Shown here piece by piece: positions 29,973-38,604 of a stretch of DNA of 64,000 nt; position 1 is the first letter of the stretch; each line of letters starts with the position of its first letter. The notes under the pieces are model-generated. The model saw only the letters and a list, made by a program, of their open reading frames with translations. It had not been told where the DNA came from and did no database searches. Location: NCBI RefSeq assembly GCF_001942335.1, contig NZ_MKKH01000066.1, positions 1 to 64,000 on the forward strand, written 5' to 3'. The DNA comes from Cellulosimicrobium sp. CUA-896. Lineage in GTDB: Bacteria; Actinomycetota; Actinomycetes; Actinomycetales; Cellulomonadaceae. Made by a program: the position numbers and the translations under genes.

Positions 29973-31172
29973 GTGCTACGCGCCCTCCTCCTCGAGAACC
30001 TCCACCCGCTCGCCGCCTCGAACCTCGAGGCCGCGGGGATCGACGTCACCGTCCGCACCGGCGCCCTCGACGAGTCCGAGCTCGTCGAGGCTCTCCAGGG
30101 CGTCCACCTGCTGGGCATCCGGTCCAAGACGAACGTCACCGCGCACGTGCTCGAGAACGCGCCCGACCTCGTCGCGCTCGGCGCGTTCTGCATCGGCACG
30201 AACCAGATCGACCTGCGGGCGGCCGCCTCGCAGGGCGTGGCCGTGTTCAACGCCCCGTTCCAGAACACCCGGTCCGTCGTGGAGCTCGCGCTCGCCGAGA
30301 TCATCGCCCTCACGCGCCGGCTCACCGAGCGCGACCGGGCCCTGCACGACGGCGTGTGGGACAAGTCGGCGACGGGTGCGCACGAGGTGCGCGGCCGCAC
30401 GCTCGGCATCGTCGGGTACGGCAACATCGGCACCCAGCTCTCGGTCGTCGCGGAGAACCTCGGCATGTCGGTGGTGTTCTACGACACCGCCGAGAAGCTC
30501 TCGCTCGGCAACGCGCGCCGCATGGACACGCTCGACGAGCTCCTCGAGACCGCCGACGTCGTGACGCTGCACGTCGACGGGCGCACGGGGAACGCGGGGA
30601 TGTTCGGCGCGAAGCAGTTCGCGCGCATGCGACCGGGCGCGATCTTCCTCAACCTCTCGCGGGGCTTCGTCGTCGACTACGACGCGCTGCGCGAGTCGAT
30701 CCTCGCGGGCCACGTCGCGGGCGCGGCCGTCGACGTCTTCCCGGAGGAGCCCAAGCGCAAGGGCGACGCGTTCCACTCCGAGCTGCGCGGGCTGCCCAAC
30801 GTCATCCTCACGCCGCACATCGGCGGATCGACCGAGGAGGCGCAGGAGGCGATCGGGCAGTTCGTCTCGACCAAGCTCCGTGACTACCTCACGACCGGCT
30901 CCACCACGCTCAGCGTCAACCTGCCCAACCTCGCGCTGGAGCAGACGACGGGGATCACCCGCATCACGCACCTGCACCGCAACACGCCCGGCGTGCTCGC
31001 CGCGGTCAACGCGACGCTCGCCGAGCACGGGACGAACATCGAGGGCCAGCTTCTCGCGACCCGCGGGGACCTCGGGTACGTCGTGACCGACGTCGGGTCG
31101 CGGGTCGAGTCCGCCGTCGTCGAGGCGCTCGCCGCCATGGAGCAGACGATCGCGCTGCGCGTCCTGGACTGA
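29973..31172 (+). CDS. serA: D-3-phosphoglycerate dehydrogenase
   Basis: NAD-dependent first enzyme of serine synthesis. 399 aa, close to the E. coli type (410 aa), not the long actinobacterial type. NAD-binding GIVGYGNIGTQLSVVAENLG, substrate loop GIRSKTNVT, catalytic FLNLSRGFVVDYDAL, GAAVDVFPEEP and LTPHIGGSTEEAQEA. The C-terminal ACT domain (NTPGVLAAVNATLAEHGTNI) is where serine binds for feedback inhibition. Start taken at GTG 29973 before LRALLLENLHP; an upstream TTG (29937) adds 12 unlikely residues. Confidence 0.93.
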   Translation: MLRALLLENLHPLAASNLEAAGIDVTVRTGALDESELVEALQGVHLLGIRSKTNVTAHVLENAPDLVALGAFCIGTNQIDLRAAASQGVAVFNAPFQNTRSVVELALAEIIALTRRLTERDRALHDGVWDKSATGAHEVRGRTLGIVGYGNIGTQLSVVAENLGMSVVFYDTAEKLSLGNARRMDTLDELLETADVVTLHVDGRTGNAGMFGAKQFARMRPGAIFLNLSRGFVVDYDALRESILAGHVAGAAVDVFPEEPKRKGDAFHSELRGLPNVILTPHIGGSTEEAQEAIGQFVSTKLRDYLTTGSTTLSVNLPNLALEQTTGITRITHLHRNTPGVLAAVNATLAEHGTNIEGQLLATRGDLGYVVTDVGSRVESAVVEALAAMEQTIALRVLD

Positions 31173-31209
31173 CAGGCCGCGGGCTTCGGCGGGCGACGCG
31201 GGCGCCGGA

Positions 31210-31224
31210 CCGGGCAGGGCCCGG
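31210..31224. terminator. Hairpin between serA and the DUF5302 gene
   Basis: CCGGGC-AGG-GCCCGG between the convergent ends of serA and the DUF5302 gene, with further G/C pairing outside. Weak and without a T-tract. Confidence 0.4.
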
Positions 31225-31242
31225 CCGGCCACGGCCCCGGCG

Positions 31243-31433
31243 TCAGCCGGACTTGCGCCGGAACGTGCGCTGCACGGGACCGGCGGTCTCCGAGCCGTGC
31301 ACGGCGCCGGTGTTCGTCCCGCCGTCGGCGCTGCGGTGCCGCGCGGCGTTCTTCCGGTCCAGCGCCTCGCGGAACTTCGCCCGGGCCTCCTCGCTGGGCC
31401 CGGTCGGGGTAGGTCGCTGCTCGTCGGACGCAT
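31243..31433 (-). CDS. DUF5302 small protein (frameshift at the second codon)
   Basis: 63-aa hydrophilic protein whose sequence PSEEARAKFREALDRKNA and C-terminus VQRTFRRKSG match DUF5302, a short actinobacterial family of unknown function. An ATG at 31433 has a fine ribosome-binding site (GAAGGAGACGGCC) but reads out of frame; restoring ATGGCG for ATGCG places ASDEQRP directly after the start. Too short and too disrupted to be picked up by simple ORF rules, but the protein frame is clear. Confidence 0.75.
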
Positions 31434-31564
31434 GGCCGTCTCCTTCGCTCGGTGGTCGGTGGCCGGCCCTCGACGGGCCGTCCACCGCCCGCTCAGCGTG
31501 CCCCACGCGTCCGGTGCGGCGCCAGCGCAATAACGGGCGCCGCGCTCGGGTAGCGTCGTGTCGC

Positions 31565-32614
31565 GTGACAGCCTCCGCGCACCCGCCGTCCACCGGTCCC
31601 CGACCGCCTCACCGCCGGTTGGGGCGCAGCGGCCTCACGCTGCCCGTCGTGTCGCTGGGCCTGTGGCAGAACTTCGGCCACGCCGACCCGGTCGCGACCC
31701 AGCGCGAGATCGTGCTGCACGCGGTGGACCGCGGCGTGACGCACCTCGACCTCGCCAACAACTACGGCCCTCCGGGCGGGGCCGCCGAGGAGACCCTGGG
31801 CCGGCTGCTCGCGCGCGAGCTGCGACCCCTGCGCGACGAGCTGGTCGTCACGACCAAGGCCGGGTACCGCATGGGGCCGGGCCCGTACGGTGAGGGCGGC
31901 TCGCGCAAGTACCTCCTGTCCTCGCTCGACGCGTCGCTGCGCCGGCTCGGGCTCGACCACGTCGACATCTTCTACAGCCACCGCTTCGACCCGACGACGC
32001 CCCTCGACGAGACGATCGGTGCGCTCGCGACGGCGGTGCGCTCGGGCCGCGCCCGGTACGCCGGCATCTCGTCGTACTCCGCACGCCGCACGCGCGAGGC
32101 GCTGGCCGTCGCGGCGGAGGTCGGTCTCGACCTCGTCGTGACGCAGGTGTCGTACTCGATGCTCAACCGGTGGATCGAGGAGCCCGACGCCTCGGGACGC
32201 AGCGTGCTCGAGGTCGCGCACGAGTCGGGCATGGGCGTCGTCGCGTTCTCGCCGCTGGCTCAGGGCATGCTCACGGACCGGTACCTGCGCGGCACGCCGG
32301 AGGGCTCGCGCGCCGCCCGTGGCGGACCGCTGCGTCCGGAGTTCCTCTCGCCGCAGAACCTCGAGCACGTGCGCCGGCTCGACGCGTTGGCCCGGGCCCA
32401 GGGACGCCCGCTCGCCCGGACGGCGATCGCCTGGGCGGCGCGCGACCCACGGATCACGACCGTGCTCGTCGGCGCGCGCTCGGTGGGACAGCTCGACGAC
32501 AGCCTCGCGGCCCTCGAGGACCCTCCGCTGTCCGACGAGGAGATCGCCGCCGTCGAGGCGATCCCGCGCGACACCGGGATCAACCTCTGGGCCTCCCGCT
32601 CGAGCGACCTGTGA
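31565..32614 (+). CDS. Aldo/keto reductase, YghZ/Gpr-like
   Basis: 349-aa TIM-barrel NADPH-dependent reductase. Catalytic tetrad positions are in THLDLANNYGPPGG (Asp, Tyr), VVTTKAGYRMGPG (Lys) and VDIFYSHRFDP (His); cofactor motif in TTVLVGARSVGQLDDSL. The GPPGGAAEETLGR stretch is close to the L-glyceraldehyde-3-phosphate reductase group, so methylglyoxal or triose-phosphate detoxification is a reasonable guess only. GTG 31565. A hairpin follows its stop. Confidence 0.9.
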   Translation: MTASAHPPSTGPRPPHRRLGRSGLTLPVVSLGLWQNFGHADPVATQREIVLHAVDRGVTHLDLANNYGPPGGAAEETLGRLLARELRPLRDELVVTTKAGYRMGPGPYGEGGSRKYLLSSLDASLRRLGLDHVDIFYSHRFDPTTPLDETIGALATAVRSGRARYAGISSYSARRTREALAVAAEVGLDLVVTQVSYSMLNRWIEEPDASGRSVLEVAHESGMGVVAFSPLAQGMLTDRYLRGTPEGSRAARGGPLRPEFLSPQNLEHVRRLDALARAQGRPLARTAIAWAARDPRITTVLVGARSVGQLDDSLAALEDPPLSDEEIAAVEAIPRDTGINLWASRSSDL

Positions 32615-32615
32615 G

Positions 32616-32634
32616 GGCGGCGCCGGGCGCCGCC
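32616..32634 (+). terminator. Terminator hairpin after the aldo/keto reductase
   Basis: GGCGGCG-CCGGG-CGCCGCC, two bases after the stop (stem 7 bp, loop 5). No T-tract. It lies in the convergent gap to nrdR. Confidence 0.6.
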
Positions 32635-32716
32635 TGAGGGCCGCGACCCGGTGTCGCGTCGGTTCCTCGGCTCCGCGCCGGCGGCGCGCCCGCCGGCAGG
32701 CACGACGCCCGGACGC

Positions 32717-33316
32717 TCACCGGCCCGTCGGCGCGCCCTCGGGGGCCGGGCCGGTGCCCGGGGCGCCGCCGGTCCCGCCGCCCGCCCCGTCGCCCTCCGG
32801 CTCGCCGCCCCCGGCGACCTCCCTGACCGCCGCCGCCTCCGACGCGCTCGCTCGCGACTCCGCCCGTTCGGCGCGGTCCACGCGCAACGACGTGATGGCG
32901 CTCTCGAAGTCCTCGAGCGAGTCGAACGCCTGGTAGACGCTCGCGAAGCGGAGGTAGGCGACCTCGTCGAGCTCACGGAGAGGGCCGAGGATCGCGAGGC
33001 CGATCTCGTAGGCGTCCAGCTCGGCGCTGCCGCTCGCCCGGATGGTCTCCTCCACGCGCTGGGCCAGGAGCGCGAGGTCGTCCTCGTTGACGGGACGCCC
33101 CTGGCAGGCCTTGCGCACACCGTTGACGATCTTCTCGCGCGAGAACGGCTCGGTCACGCCGGACCGCTTGACCACGGACAGGCTCGCCGTCTCGATGGTG
33201 GTGAAGCGACGCTGGCACTGGGGGCACTGCCGGCGCCGTCGGATCGACGCGCCGTCGTCGGAGGTCCGGGAGTCGACGACGCGGGAGTCCGCGTGGCGGC
33301 AGAAGGGGCAGTGCAT
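32717..33316 (-). CDS. nrdR: Transcriptional repressor NrdR
   Basis: Zn-ribbon and ATP-cone repressor of ribonucleotide reductase genes. The N-terminal [15 protein letters not shown] and [10 protein letters not shown] give the four zinc Cys; the ATP-cone starts [20 protein letters not shown] and [16 protein letters not shown] ends the conserved part near residue 146. About 50 extra Ala/Gly/Pro-rich residues follow, unusual for a family of about 150 aa. ATG 33316 follows GAGGAGA. No nrd gene is near. It lies close to lexA, as in other actinobacteria. Confidence 0.96.
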   Translation of the reverse strand: MHCPFCRHADSRVVDSRTSDDGASIRRRRQCPQCQRRFTTIETASLSVVKRSGVTEPFSREKIVNGVRKACQGRPVNEDDLALLAQRVEETIRASGSAELDAYEIGLAILGPLRELDEVAYLRFASVYQAFDSLEDFESAITSLRVDRAERAESRASASEAAAVREVAGGGEPEGDGAGGGTGGAPGTGPAPEGAPTGR

Positions 33317-33449
33317 GACGGTCTCCTCGAGCAGGGGCGCCGCGCCGGCGCTCGAGCCCGGCGGGGCGCGACCGAAAGTATGCGGTCATGCCGCGGCGAC
33401 GCAACACGCCGCGCGGGACGACCGCGCACTCGTGCTCTGCGGCAGCAGA

Positions 33450-33479
33450 ACGGGGGCGACCGTCACCGGTCGCCCCCGT
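33450..33479. terminator. 13-bp perfect hairpin in the nrdR-LysM gap
   Basis: ACGGGGGCGACCG (33450-33462), loop TCAC, CGGTCGCCCCCGT (33467-33479). It lies 134 bp upstream of nrdR and 255 bp downstream of the minus-strand LysM gene, for which it may be the terminator. The 417-bp gap 33317-33733 has no convincing gene. Confidence 0.65.
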
Positions 33480-33607
33480 CGGGACGCCCCCGTCCCCATC
33501 TCGCGCGCGACTCGCCTCGCGCGCGGCGACGTGCTCAGGAGCCGCGACGTACCGCGGGTCCTCACCTCCTGCCCGGCCCCCCAGCCCGGCGAGTGAGGTA
33601 CGACTAA

Positions 33608-33623
33608 CTTAGGACCTCCTAAG
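33608..33623. promoter_or_regulatory. Palindrome CTTAGG-ACCT-CCTAAG
   Basis: Exact 6-bp inverted repeat around ACCT, in a locally AT-richer stretch. It is shorter than the iron-regulator (DtxR/IdeR) consensus and does not match it well. It could be an operator or a small hairpin downstream of the LysM gene; there is no obvious promoter beside it. Confidence 0.4.
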
Positions 33624-33733
33624 CGCCAGCGCAACCCCCGACGAGCACGCGCACGCCGAGCGCGCGGACGTGCGCGCGGGCAGGCCGCGCCGCGCCGTGC
33701 GCACGAGGCGGGGTGCAGCCGCCCACGGGCCGG

Positions 33734-34108
33734 TCAGCCGCCCACGGGCAGCAGCAGACGCTGCCCCTCGGCCAGGCCCGACGAGGACAGGCCGTTGAGC
33801 TCGACGATGTCCGCGACGACGTCGCGGACGTCCTCCCCCGGCGCGGCGAGCCGTTGCGCGTGGCTCCACAGCGTCTCCCCCGCCGCGACGACGTGGACAC
33901 GCACCTCGACCGGCTCGGCCGGCCCCCCGGCCACGGCTGCACCCACCCGCGCGCCGAGGAACGCCACCACCGCGACGAGCAGCACCAGCACCACGCGCCC
34001 GCGACGGGTCAGCCGGAGCCGGCCGGTGGCCGGCCGCGCACTCGCACCCGCGCCGCGCGTCGCTCGACCCGCCACGGGTCCGACCCACGTCGTCGTCATG
34101 CTGCTCAT
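33734..34108 (-). CDS. LysM-domain membrane protein, probable SOS cell-division inhibitor
   Basis: 124 aa. Cytoplasmic basic N-terminus, one membrane segment (VVLVLLVAVVAFLGARVGAA) and an extracellular LysM domain (VHVVAAGETLWSHAQRLAAP through GLAEGQRLLLP). This architecture, divergent from lexA, matches the YneA/Rv2719c-type SOS-induced division suppressors. ATG 34108 follows GGACGGGGGTCGAG. The shared 347-bp divergent region holds several LexA-like boxes, so induction by DNA damage is likely. Function is inferred from architecture and position. Confidence 0.85.
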   Translation of the reverse strand: MSSMTTTWVGPVAGRATRGAGASARPATGRLRLTRRGRVVLVLLVAVVAFLGARVGAAVAGGPAEPVEVRVHVVAAGETLWSHAQRLAAPGEDVRDVVADIVELNGLSSSGLAEGQRLLLPVGG

Positions 34109-34194
34109 CTCGACCCCCGTCCTGCCCGCGGCACCGGAGCGCCTTCCCCGGTCGCTCCGGCGCCGCGCACACCTTCTCGTCGACCCTCGCGAGG

Positions 34195-34241
34195 TCGAAC
34201 ACCTGTACGTAGAACACCTGTATGTAGAACACCTGTACGAA
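34195..34241. promoter_or_regulatory. Tandem array of three LexA-like half-perfect boxes
   Basis: GAACACCTGTACGTA is repeated three times with 15-bp period (34197, 34212, 34227; the second copy has TATG, the third ends CGAA). Each copy carries one perfect GAAC half-site and one degenerate GTAC/GTAT half of the LexA consensus. It lies 87-133 bp upstream of the LysM gene start. Confidence 0.6.
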
Positions 34242-34277
34242 TGTCTACCACGTCGCGCCGACACAGTCGAGAGATCC

Positions 34278-34293
34278 TCGAACAGGTGTTTGA
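34278..34293. promoter_or_regulatory. LexA box in the lexA-LysM divergent region
   Basis: TCGAACAGGTGTTTGA, one mismatch to TCGAAC-N4-GTTCGA. It lies 163 bp before the lexA start and 170 bp before the LysM start; it is the best single LexA site in this region and fits lexA autoregulation. The rest of the gap holds a 14-bp tandem pair near 34421-34447. Confidence 0.75.
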
Positions 34294-34455
34294 TTCCGGT
34301 GCCGCTCTCCCCTAGCCTGGGGACAGGTCGCTTCGCCGGACATGTCCGTCGGCGGGGCGCCACGGACCAGGACGGCCGCGCGTGCGCCGAGCGGCCGGCG
34401 GGCCGCACGGCGACGGCGGCGCGACGAGGGTGGCGCGACGAGGGTGGAGACGACG

Positions 34456-35196
34456 ATGGCGGCACGAGGCAGGGACACGAGCGACGGGCTCGCCGAGGTG
34501 CGCGAGCTGCCCGACGGCGCCACCGGCGGCGACGGGTTGACGCCGCGCCAGCGTCTCGTCCTGGAGACGATCCGCTCGTGCGTCGAGCAGCGCGGCTACC
34601 CGCCGAGCATGCGCGAGATCGGCGAGGCCGTCGGCCTGACGAGCCCGTCCTCGGTCAAGCACCAGCTCACCACGCTGGAGCGCAAGGGCTTCCTGCGCCG
34701 CGACCCGAACCGGCCGCGCGCGATCGAGGTGGTGCAGCCCGAGGACGCACGCCGTTCCTCGTCCTCACTCCTCGCGACGGTCGTCGCGCCGCCCGTACCG
34801 GCGCACGACGACGCGCACCCTGCCCCGTCGTTCGTCCCCGTCGTCGGCCGCATCGCGGCGGGCGGGCCGATCCTCGCGGAGCAGGTCGTCGAGGACGTCT
34901 TCCCGCTGCCCCGCCAGCTCGTGGGGGACGGCGAGCTCTTCCTGCTCAAGGTCCAGGGCGACTCGATGGTCGACGCCGCGATCTGCGACGGCGACTGGGT
35001 CGTCGTGCGCCGCCAGAACGTCGCCGAGAACGGTGAGATCGTCGCGGCGATGATCGACGGCGAGGCCACAGTGAAGACGTTCAAGCGCACCGACGGCCAC
35101 GTCTGGCTCCTGCCTCACAACGCGGCGTACGAGCCCATCCTCGGCGACGAGGCGCAGGTGCTCGGCCGCGTCGTGTCGGTGCTGCGCAGCCTCTGA
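34456..35196 (+). CDS. lexA: SOS repressor LexA
   Basis: 246 aa. Winged helix-turn-helix ([40 protein letters not shown]) and an S24 self-cleavage domain. The Ala-Gly cleavage site is in [15 protein letters not shown], the catalytic Ser in [17 protein letters not shown] and the Lys in [13 protein letters not shown] 34456 follows GGTGGAGACGACG. Represses genes with the LexA boxes noted here (its own, the LysM gene, recA and the HEPN-dinB operon); cleavage is triggered by RecA filaments. Confidence 0.97.
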   Translation: MAARGRDTSDGLAEVRELPDGATGGDGLTPRQRLVLETIRSCVEQRGYPPSMREIGEAVGLTSPSSVKHQLTTLERKGFLRRDPNRPRAIEVVQPEDARRSSSSLLATVVAPPVPAHDDAHPAPSFVPVVGRIAAGGPILAEQVVEDVFPLPRQLVGDGELFLLKVQGDSMVDAAICDGDWVVVRRQNVAENGEIVAAMIDGEATVKTFKRTDGHVWLLPHNAAYEPILGDEAQVLGRVVSVLRSL

Positions 35197-35275
35197 GGGC
35201 TCCCGGCGGGCTGGACCGGACCCGGCTCACGCGCAGCCCCGCAGCGCGCACCACCGCGCCTCGCCTCGCACCTGA

Positions 35276-35317
35276 CGGCTCGCGGCGCGCGGCTCGCGGC
35301 TCGCGGCTCGCGGCTAG
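35276..35317. repeat. Six 7-bp tandem units ending in the ldh stop codon
   Basis: CGGCTCG repeated six times with variation (second unit CGGCGCG, last unit CGGCTAG). The last unit supplies the TAG stop of the minus-strand ldh gene. The rest of the lexA-ldh gap is featureless. Confidence 0.8.
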
Positions 35318-36336
35318 AGACCGAAGCGTCGGGCTGCGGCGCGCAACGAGTCCGCGGACGCCCGGAGCCCCGCCAGCTCGTCGGCGGCCAGCGGGACCTC
35401 GACGCGCTCGACGGCGCCGCGCCGGTCCACGAGGGTCGGCAGCGACAGGCACACGTCCTCGATGCCGTGGTCGCCGTCGAGCAGCGTCGAGACGGGCAGG
35501 ATGCGGTGCTCGTCGCCGAGGACGGCCTCGATGATGCGCGTCCCCGCGAGCCCGACGGCGTAGTTCGTCGCGCCCTTTCCCTCGATGATCCGGTACGCCG
35601 ACTCCACGACCTCGCGGGCGATGCGGTCCCGGACGTCCTCGGTCAGACCGCCGCGCCCGGCGAGACCGGACCACTCGAGCAGCGGGACGCCGCCGACGGT
35701 CGCGGAGCTCCACAGCGGGATCTCGGTGTCGCCGTGCTCACCCGCGACGTAGGCGTGCACGTTCTGCACCGCGACGCCGCACTGCTGCGCGACGAGGAAG
35801 CGCAGCCGGGAGGAGTCCAGGACCGTGCCGCTGCCGACGAGGCGCTGCGGCGGCAGACCGGAGATCTTCAGCGCCGCGTACGTGACGATGTCGACGGGGT
35901 TGGTCACCATGACGTAGACCGCGTCGGGTGCGACCTCCACGAGCCCGGGCAGGATCGACCGCATGAGGCCGATGGTCGTGCCGGCGAGGTCGAGCCGCGT
36001 CTGCCCCGGCTTCTGCTTCGCGCCGGCCGTCACGACGACCACGTCGGCCCCGGCGCACACGGCGACGTCGTCGGAGCCCTCCACGTGCGCCATCGGCATG
36101 AACTGGATCCCGTGCTGCAGGTCGAGCACCTCGGCCTCGACCTTGGCGCGGTTCACGTCGAGCATCGCGACGGTACGTGCGGCGCCGCGCATGAGGGCCG
36201 CGTAGGCGAGCGTCGACCCGACGGCTCCGGCACCGACGATCGCGAGCTTCGTCGTCCGCGACCCGGTGCCCCCGGGCCGGGCCCCCGGTGCGCCGGGCTG
36301 CGCCCCGTCGCGGTCCTGCGGTGCCGTGCTCGTCAT
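35314..36336 (-). CDS. ldh: L-lactate dehydrogenase
   Basis: NAD-dependent reduction of pyruvate to L-lactate. 340 aa with an extra hydrophilic N-terminus of about 27 residues. NAD loop IVGAGAVGSTLAYA, Asp for NADH specificity in VAMLDVNRAK, VTAGAKQKPGQTRLDL with the substrate-loop Gln and Arg (LDH rather than MDH), VTNPVDIVTY, and the catalytic His in YVAGEHGDTEIPLW. ATG 36336 follows GAGACGGAGGCACG. Ends within a 7-bp repeat. Confidence 0.95.
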   Translation of the reverse strand: MTSTAPQDRDGAQPGAPGARPGGTGSRTTKLAIVGAGAVGSTLAYAALMRGAARTVAMLDVNRAKVEAEVLDLQHGIQFMPMAHVEGSDDVAVCAGADVVVVTAGAKQKPGQTRLDLAGTTIGLMRSILPGLVEVAPDAVYVMVTNPVDIVTYAALKISGLPPQRLVGSGTVLDSSRLRFLVAQQCGVAVQNVHAYVAGEHGDTEIPLWSSATVGGVPLLEWSGLAGRGGLTEDVRDRIAREVVESAYRIIEGKGATNYAVGLAGTRIIEAVLGDEHRILPVSTLLDGDHGIEDVCLSLPTLVDRRGAVERVEVPLAADELAGLRASADSLRAAARRFGL

Positions 36337-36362
36337 CGTGCCTCCGTCTCGTCGCTCCGGGG

Positions 36363-38485
36363 TCAGCCTAGGGCGACCAGGCGCCGCAGCGCAGCGGTGG
36401 CGACCTCGCGGTCGGTCGTCTGCCAGAACCCGGGCATCGACCGCGTGAGGAACGTGCCGTAGCGTGCGGTCACGAGGCGGGGGTCGAGTACCGCGACCAC
36501 GCCGCGGTCGCTCGTCGAGCGCACCAGACGCCCGGCACCCTGCGCGAGCAGGAGCGCGGCATGCGTGGCGGAGACCTGCATGAACCCGTTGCCGCCGGCC
36601 GCCTCGACGGCGCGCGAACGCGCCGAGCGCACCGGGTCGTCCGGGCGCGGGAAGGGGATCCGGTCGATGAGCACGAGCTGGCACGACGGTCCCGGGACGT
36701 CCACGCCCTGCCACAGCGAGAGGGTGCCGAAGAGGCACGTCGCGGGGTCGTCGGCGAACTGGCGGACGAGGGTCGGGAGCTGGTCGTCGCCCTGGCACAG
36801 CACCGGCACGTCGAGCCGTTCACGCATCGCCTCGGCCGCGGCGACCGCCGCGCGCCGGGAGGAGAACAGCCCGAGGGTCCGACCGCCGGCCGCCTCGACC
36901 AGCGCGGCGATCTCGTCGAGCTGGTGCTCGGTCGCGGACTCGCGACCCGGCGTCGGCAGGTGCTTGGCGACGTAGAGGATCCCCTGCCGCGCGTAGTCGA
37001 ACGGGCTGCCGACGTCGAGGCCGCGCCACGGCGGGCTGTCCTCCTCCGCGGCCGGGCCGCCCAGCCCGAACGTGCGCGCCACCGCGTCGAACGTCCCGCC
37101 GAGGGCGAGCGTCGCCGACGTGAAGACGCCGGTGCGCTCCGCCAGGAGGTGCGCCCGGATGAGGCCAGAGACACCGAGCGGCGCGGCGTGCAGGCGACTG
37201 GCGCCCTCGCCGAAGCGGTCCGGCGACGACCACGCACCCTCGCCAGGGCGTGAGCACCACAGGACGTCGTGGCCGGTCGGGTCGGCGGCCATGCGCTCGG
37301 CCACCTCGAACAGCTGGAGCACGGCCGACTGGGCCATCTTCATCCCGGTGTCGGGAGTCGCCGGCCTCGTCGCGCCCGTCTCGGGCTTGAGCCGCGTGAG
37401 GACCTCGCGGGCCGCGTCGCGCACGGCGGCGACCGCCGTGCGCGCGCCGTCCGGCAGGCCCTCGGGGAAGCGCTCCGCGGGCAGGGCGCCGACGACGCTG
37501 CCGAACGCCGCCGAGGCCGCGTCGAGCGCCTCGGTCGTCACGCCGCCGTGCCGCCGGGCGAGGCGGGCGGCGCCCTCGATCGCGGGGACCGAGAGGTCCA
37601 CGGTCGCCGCCGCCGTCACCCGGTCGGCGAGCTCGTGCGCCTCGTCGACGACGAGCACGTCGTGCTCCGGCAGGACGCCGGGCGAGCCCATCGCGGCGAT
37701 GCCCAGCATCGCGTGGTTCGTCACGACGACGTCGGCCTCGCGCGCCGCCGCCCGCGCCCGCTCGGGGAAGCACTCCGCGAGCAGGGGGCACCGCTGCCCG
37801 AGGCACTCGAGCGCGGTGACCGACACCTGACGCCACGCCTTGTCGCTCACGCCGGGCACGAGGTCGTCCCGGTCCCCCGTGGGTGTCTGCTCGGCCCACT
37901 CGCGCAGTCGCAGGACCTGCTCCCCGAGCGAGACGGCAGCACCCTCGCCGCGCGCGGGCGGGTGGTCCACCGCGCCGGCCGACTCCCCGGGCAGGTCGAA
38001 CAGCGTCGGCTCGTCCGTCGGGTACCCGCCCGCGATCTTGTGCAGGCACAGGTAGTTGTGCCACCCCTTGAGGAGCGCGATGGTCGCCGGTCGCGGCAGC
38101 CGGTCGCCCACCGACTCGGCGACGAGCGGCAGGTCGCGCGTGATGACCTGGCGCTGCAGCGCAAGCGTCGCCGTCGAGACCACCACGCGCTCGTCGGTCG
38201 CGACGGCGTGCCGGACCGCCGGCACGAGGTACCCGAGCGACTTCCCGGTACCCGTGCCGGCCTGGACGACGAGGTGCTCGCCGCTCCCGATCGAGCCGGC
38301 GACGGCGCGCGCCATGGCGTGCTGCCCGTCGCGCCGCGCGCCCCCGAGCCTCCCGACGGCGAGTCGAGCAGCGCGTCGACGTCCGGCACCCCGGCGCCGG
38401 ACGCCGCGTCGCGCGGGGCAGGGGCGCCGGCCTCGCTCGTGTCGGCGGCAGCGGGACGGGACGCGGCGGGCGGGACGGGGGGCAC
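36363..38485 (-). CDS. DinG-family ATP-dependent DNA helicase (one frameshift)
   Basis: Superfamily 2 helicase of the DinG/XPD group, about 707 aa. Walker A is VQAGTGTGKSLGYLVPAV, the DEAH box VLVVDEAHELADR, and late motifs LFGTLSLWQGVDVPG and LLLAQGAGRLVRS. Cysteines in LKGWHNYLCLHK and CLGQRCPLLAEC fit the XPD-like iron-sulphur cluster. The N-terminal 40 residues lie in another frame, meeting near 38362, one base lost. Start GTG 38485 is a guess, with no clear ribosome-binding site. It follows hflX on the same strand with a 119-bp gap. Confidence 0.87.
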
Positions 38486-38604
38486 CGACCGAGTCTACGG
38501 TCGCACGCCCACGCCCCGGGGTGGTGGCGCGGCCCTGTGGACGGCTCTCGTCGCCGTGCGGGACGCTGCCGTCGGGCGGGACGCGGCGACGCGGTCCCGG
38601 CGCC

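Noticed and set aside
33608-33623. Iron-regulator (DtxR/IdeR) box
   Set aside because: The palindrome is 16 bp with a different centre from the 19-bp TTAGGTTAG-type consensus, and no iron gene lies beside it.
33386-33634. Small ORFs on both strands in the nrdR-LysM gap
   Set aside because: Low-complexity Arg/Pro/Ser sequence, no good ribosome-binding site, and they overlap the strong hairpin.
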